Assembly (NCBI GenBank): GCA_031404455.1
Contig: JANNHP010000051.1
Coordinates: 1 to 15,868 of the forward strand
Length of the DNA stretch: 15,868 nt
DNA from: JANNHP01 sp031404455
GTDB lineage: Bacteria; Planctomycetota; JAJSAM01; JAJVHW01
Reading direction: 5' to 3'
Shown here: positions 13,545-15,868 of the stretch, piece after piece
Numbering within the stretch: position 1 is the first letter of the stretch
Layout of the letters: each line of letters starts with the position of its first letter
Program-made: the position numbers and the translations under genes
Notes under the pieces: generated by a model
Database searches by the model: none
The model's input: only the letters and a program-made list of their open reading frames with translations
Told to the model about the DNA's origin: nothing

Positions 13545-14711
13545 ATGAGCGAACCCGAGTTCATTCCGTTCTGCCGGCCCACGATCGGCGAGGAGGAGAT
13601 CGCCTCCGTCGTCGAGTCGCTGCGGAGCGGCTGGATCACGACGGGCCCCAAGGTGCAGGCGTTCGAGAAGGCGTTCCGCGACCGGCTCGGCGTCCCGCAC
13701 GCGATCGCGCTCAACTCGGCGACGGCGGGACTGCACGTGCTCCTCGCCGCGATGAGCGTCGGCCCCGGCGACGAGGTCATCACCACGTCGCTGACGTGGC
13801 CCTCGACCGTGAACGACGCAGAACTCCTCGGCGCGCGGCCCGTCTTCGCCGACGTCCTGCCCGGCACGCTGCTGATCGATCCCGCGGACGTGAAGCGGCG
13901 CATCACGCCGCGGACGAAGGCGATCATCCCCGTCCACTACGCGGGTGCCCCGGCCGACATGGACGCGATCAACGCCGCCGCCGGCTCCGTGCCCGTTGTC
14001 GACGACGCCGCGCACGCGCTCGGCACGTTCTACAAGGGCGTCGAGATCGGCGCCGCGCGGACCGCGGCGATCTTCAGCTTCCACCCGATCAAGAACATCA
14101 CCACGGGCGAGGGCGGCATCGTCACGACGCGCGACGACGAGCTCGCGGAGACCATGCGCCTCCTGCGCTTCCACGGCGTGAACAAGGACTCGCAGAGCCG
14201 CTACGCGAAGACGGCGTCGCCGCGCTACGAGGTCGTCCGTCCGGGCTGGAAGTACAACATGCTCGACCTTCAGGCGGCGCTCGGCGTCGAGCAGATGAAG
14301 AAGCTCCAGCACTTCAACGGCGTGCGCGCGGATCTCGCGGCGCGGTATCACGCGGCGTTCGCCGACGTCTCCGAGATCGAGACGCCGCCGATCCCGCCGT
14401 ACGACCACGTCCACGCGTGGCACCTCTACATCGTGCAGGTGGACATCGACGCCCTGACGATCGACCGCGACGGGTTCATGGCGGAGATGGGCAAACGCGG
14501 CGTCGGCGTCGGCCTGCACTTCACGCCGGTCCACCTGCACCGCTACTACCGCGAGAAGTACGGCTTCAAGCCGGGCGACCTGCCCGTCACCGAGGCGGCG
14601 TGCGAGCGCATCGTGTCGCTGCCGCTCTATCCGCTGCTCACGAAGGAGCAGCAGGACCGCGTGATCGCCGCGGCGAAGGCGATCGTCCGCGAGCACCGGC
14701 GTGGCCGCTGA
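13545..14711 (+). CDS. arnB: ArnB-like UDP-4-keto-pentose aminotransferase (DegT/DnrJ/EryC1 family)
   Basis: This 388-residue PLP-dependent sugar aminotransferase has Lys183 in SFHPIKNITTGEGG, which forms the PLP Schiff base. GSVPVVDDAAHALGTFYKG holds the Asp and His that contact the cofactor. Hallmarks shared with E. coli ArnB include SGWITTGPK, PVHYAGAPADMDAI, GWKYNMLDLQAALG, HVHAWHLYIVQVD and GVGLHFTPVH. ArnB transfers an amino group from glutamate to UDP-4-keto-pentose to form UDP-L-Ara4N in the cytoplasm. The gene overlaps arnC by 11 nt, the same order as in enteric arnBCADTEF operons. The start has no strong Shine-Dalgarno. A related aminotransferase for another 4-keto sugar is the main alternative; the ArnC-like neighbour favours Ara4N. 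Confidence 0.85.
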   Translation: MSEPEFIPFCRPTIGEEEIASVVESLRSGWITTGPKVQAFEKAFRDRLGVPHAIALNSATAGLHVLLAAMSVGPGDEVITTSLTWPSTVNDAELLGARPVFADVLPGTLLIDPADVKRRITPRTKAIIPVHYAGAPADMDAINAAAGSVPVVDDAAHALGTFYKGVEIGAARTAAIFSFHPIKNITTGEGGIVTTRDDELAETMRLLRFHGVNKDSQSRYAKTASPRYEVVRPGWKYNMLDLQAALGVEQMKKLQHFNGVRADLAARYHAAFADVSEIETPPIPPYDHVHAWHLYIVQVDIDALTIDRDGFMAEMGKRGVGVGLHFTPVHLHRYYREKYGFKPGDLPVTEAACERIVSLPLYPLLTKEQQDRVIAAAKAIVREHRRGR

Positions 14712-15639
14712 ACCCGCCCTCTCGATCGTCGTCCCCTTCTTCAACGAGGAGGCGAACGTCGACGCACTCTTCGCGCGCCTGCTGCCGGTGCTCCGCGCGA
14801 TGGGGCGCACCTTCGAGGTCGTCTGTGTGGACGACGGATCGAAGGACCGCACCGTGGAGAAACTCCTCGCCGTCCGCGCGGCGAACCCCGAGGTCGTCGT
14901 CAAGAGCTTCGCCCGCAACTTCGGGCAGCACGCGGCCGTGCTCGCGGGGTTCGCGGCGAGCCGCGGCGCCTTCGTCGTGACGCTCGACGCCGATCTGCAG
15001 AACCCGCCCGAGGAGATCCCGAAGCTCGTGGCGCAGTTCGACGCGGGCCACGACTTCGTCGGCTCGATCCGACTCGGCCGCGAGGACAGCGGGTTCCGCA
15101 AGCTCGCGTCGCGGATCGTCAGCGGCACCACACGGAAGATGTCGGGCCTTCCGATCAGCGACTTCGGCTGCATGCTGCGCGGCTACTCGCGCGAGATCGC
15201 GGACCACGTGGCGCGGCAGCGCGAGGGGCGCACGTTCATCCCGGCGCTCGGCTACATCTATTCCCGCAACCCGTGCGAGATCGAGGTGGCGCACGAGGCG
15301 CGGCACGAGGGCTCTTCGAAGTACTCGCTCATCAAGCTCTTCCGCCTGCACCTCGACCTGATGACGGGGTTCTCGGTTGCGCCGCTGCGCCTCCTCTTCA
15401 CCGCGGGCGTCGCCGTCGCGTTCACGGGCTTCGCGCTCGGCATCTACATCCTCGTCATGCGGCATCTCCGCGGGAACGAGTGGACGGCGGGCGGCGTGTT
15501 CACGCTGTTCGCCATCCTCTTCCTCTTCGTCGGCGCGCAGTTCATCGCCTTCGGCCTCCTCGGCGAGTACATCGGGCGCATCCTGCAGATGGTGCGGCAG
15601 CGTCCGCCGTACGTGTTGCGGGACGAGGAGCCGCGATGA
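14701..15639 (+). CDS. arnC: ArnC-like undecaprenyl-phosphate Ara4FN transferase (GT2 family)
   Basis: This 312-residue protein (E. coli ArnC has 322) starts at a GTG overlapping the end of arnB. The GT-A domain has SIVVPFFNEE, VCVDDGSKDRT, NFGQHAAVLAGFAASRG and the DxD motif LDADLQNPPEEIP (Asp96, Asp98). DFGCMLRGYSREI and GSSKYSLIKLFRLHLDLMTG follow. Two transmembrane helices end the protein, one around residues 230-255 and one around 265-290, the latter closing with GAQFIAFGLLGEYIGRIL as in E. coli ArnC. The enzyme moves formylated Ara4N from UDP onto undecaprenyl phosphate at the inner face of the inner membrane, on the route to lipid A modification and cationic peptide resistance. A GtrB-like polyprenyl glucosyltransferase is the alternative, but the pairing with arnB argues for ArnC. 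ArnA, ArnD and ArnT are not in the window. Confidence 0.87.
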   Translation: MAAEPALSIVVPFFNEEANVDALFARLLPVLRAMGRTFEVVCVDDGSKDRTVEKLLAVRAANPEVVVKSFARNFGQHAAVLAGFAASRGAFVVTLDADLQNPPEEIPKLVAQFDAGHDFVGSIRLGREDSGFRKLASRIVSGTTRKMSGLPISDFGCMLRGYSREIADHVARQREGRTFIPALGYIYSRNPCEIEVAHEARHEGSSKYSLIKLFRLHLDLMTGFSVAPLRLLFTAGVAVAFTGFALGIYILVMRHLRGNEWTAGGVFTLFAILFLFVGAQFIAFGLLGEYIGRILQMVRQRPPYVLRDEEPR

Positions 15640-15644
15640 GAACG

Positions 15645-15660
15645 CGTCGAACCGTCGAAC
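15645..15660. repeat. Tandem 8-bp direct repeat after arnC
   Basis: CGTCGAAC occurs twice in a row, 6 nt after the arnC stop codon. It lies inside a 20-codon frame that starts at 15636 with an ATGA overlap but has no host-like codon bias. That frame is probably not a gene. Confidence 0.4.
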
Positions 15661-15674
15661 GGGTCCGTGCCGTT

Positions 15675-15694
15675 GTAGGGGCGACGCATGCGTC
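15675..15694. repeat. Half of a REP-like palindromic repeat
   Basis: GTAGGGGC is followed by the perfect 12-nt palindrome GACGCATGCGTC (15683-15694). A complete element would continue with GCCCCTAC, and here it does not. I recall intergenic palindromes of this style as dispersed repeats in several bacterial groups, but I could not check that here. G+C drops from this point to the window end. Confidence 0.4.
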
Positions 15695-15725
15695 CTGACA
15701 TCTCTCGGGGCGGATTTAAGCCGCT

Positions 15726-15868
15726 TCAGGCCGCCACTTGCACTTCTTCGCGCTTCATCAGCTTCCTGATTTCCTTGAGCGCTTTATAAAGAGCGCCGCT
15801 CGTCACATGGGGCGTTCGCGGCATCGATCTGTTCGCGCGAGCCCGGAAGGCTCTCCCGCAGATCCTTG
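15726..15868 (-). CDS. 3' end of an unidentified low-GC reading frame
   Basis: On the minus strand a frame open from the window edge ends at a TGA (15726-15728). Its last 24 residues, from SGALYKALKEIRKLM to KREEVQVAA, look like a real amphipathic, charged C terminus. The first visible in-frame ATG is at 15824, which would give only 32 residues, so the gene probably starts beyond the window. A neighbouring frame over 15790-15867 reads KDLRESLPGSREQID before a TAA, also protein-like, so a frameshift near 15805-15815 is possible. Base composition is clearly lower in GC than the host genes, consistent with a mobile element. I do not recognise the family. Confidence 0.4.
   Translation of the reverse strand, partial: RICGRAFRARANRSMPRTPHVTSGALYKALKEIRKLMKREEVQVAA

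Noticed and set aside
15636..15698. 20-codon frame after arnC with an ATGA overlap
   Set aside because: Its codons lack the strong G/C third-position bias of the neighbours, it contains a tandem repeat and the palindromic repeat, and it has no recognisable content.
1..15868. CRISPR arrays, tRNA or rRNA genes, and complete insertion sequences
   Set aside because: No regularly spaced repeats, cloverleaf-like segments, rRNA signatures or paired terminal inverted repeats around a transposase were seen.

Overview
The window is about 70% G+C by eye. It looks like chromosomal DNA from a Gram-negative, high-GC bacterium: it carries an arnB-arnC pair for lipid A modification, a sigma54-type response regulator, an ECF sigma factor with a zinc-finger partner, and a bacterial selenoprotein. 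Acidobacteriota, Planctomycetota, Myxococcota or Eisenbacteria-like lineages would all fit. I cannot fix the phylum from sequence alone. No tRNA, rRNA or CRISPR array was seen.

Left part (1-3490), mostly single genes. A YtcJ-type amidohydrolase (minus strand) runs off the left edge. Next come what may be the remnant of a truncated plus-strand gene (1135-1191) and a secreted DUF3494 ice-binding-like protein (minus strand, 1321-2052) in DNA that is visibly less GC-biased. A 78-residue SelW/Rdx-type protein follows at 2431-2667; it reads through an in-frame UGA in a CxxU motif, with a hairpin in the position of a bacterial SECIS element. Convergent to it is a kinase-fold gene broken near its 3' end by an apparent 4-nt GGCC expansion. 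Three of these genes lack a Shine-Dalgarno and have a TANNNT hexamer exactly 7 nt before the start codon, which suggests leaderless transcription.

Centre (3575-9848), the most unusual part. It holds an ECF sigma factor, a block of three strong hairpins and a C-rich rut-like tract, and then a translationally coupled run. That run is a zinc-finger anti-sigma-like protein with a CarboxypepD_reg-like domain, a second small protein with the same beta domain, and a 965-aa TPR-CHAT (caspase-like) protease. A secreted subtilase with a substituted oxyanion residue follows. ECF-like promoter pairs precede both the sigma gene and the anti-sigma gene. I propose a sigma-controlled two-protease module: a cytoplasmic CHAT protease and an exported S8 protease.

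Right part (9886-15868). A soluble histidine kinase, an NtrC-type regulator with a near-consensus sigma54 promoter just upstream, and a membrane histidine kinase lie ahead of arnB and arnC, which act on undecaprenyl-linked 4-amino-arabinose. After arnC the DNA turns lower in GC and contains half of a palindromic repeat and the 3' end of an unidentified minus-strand reading frame, so the arn operon may be interrupted there.
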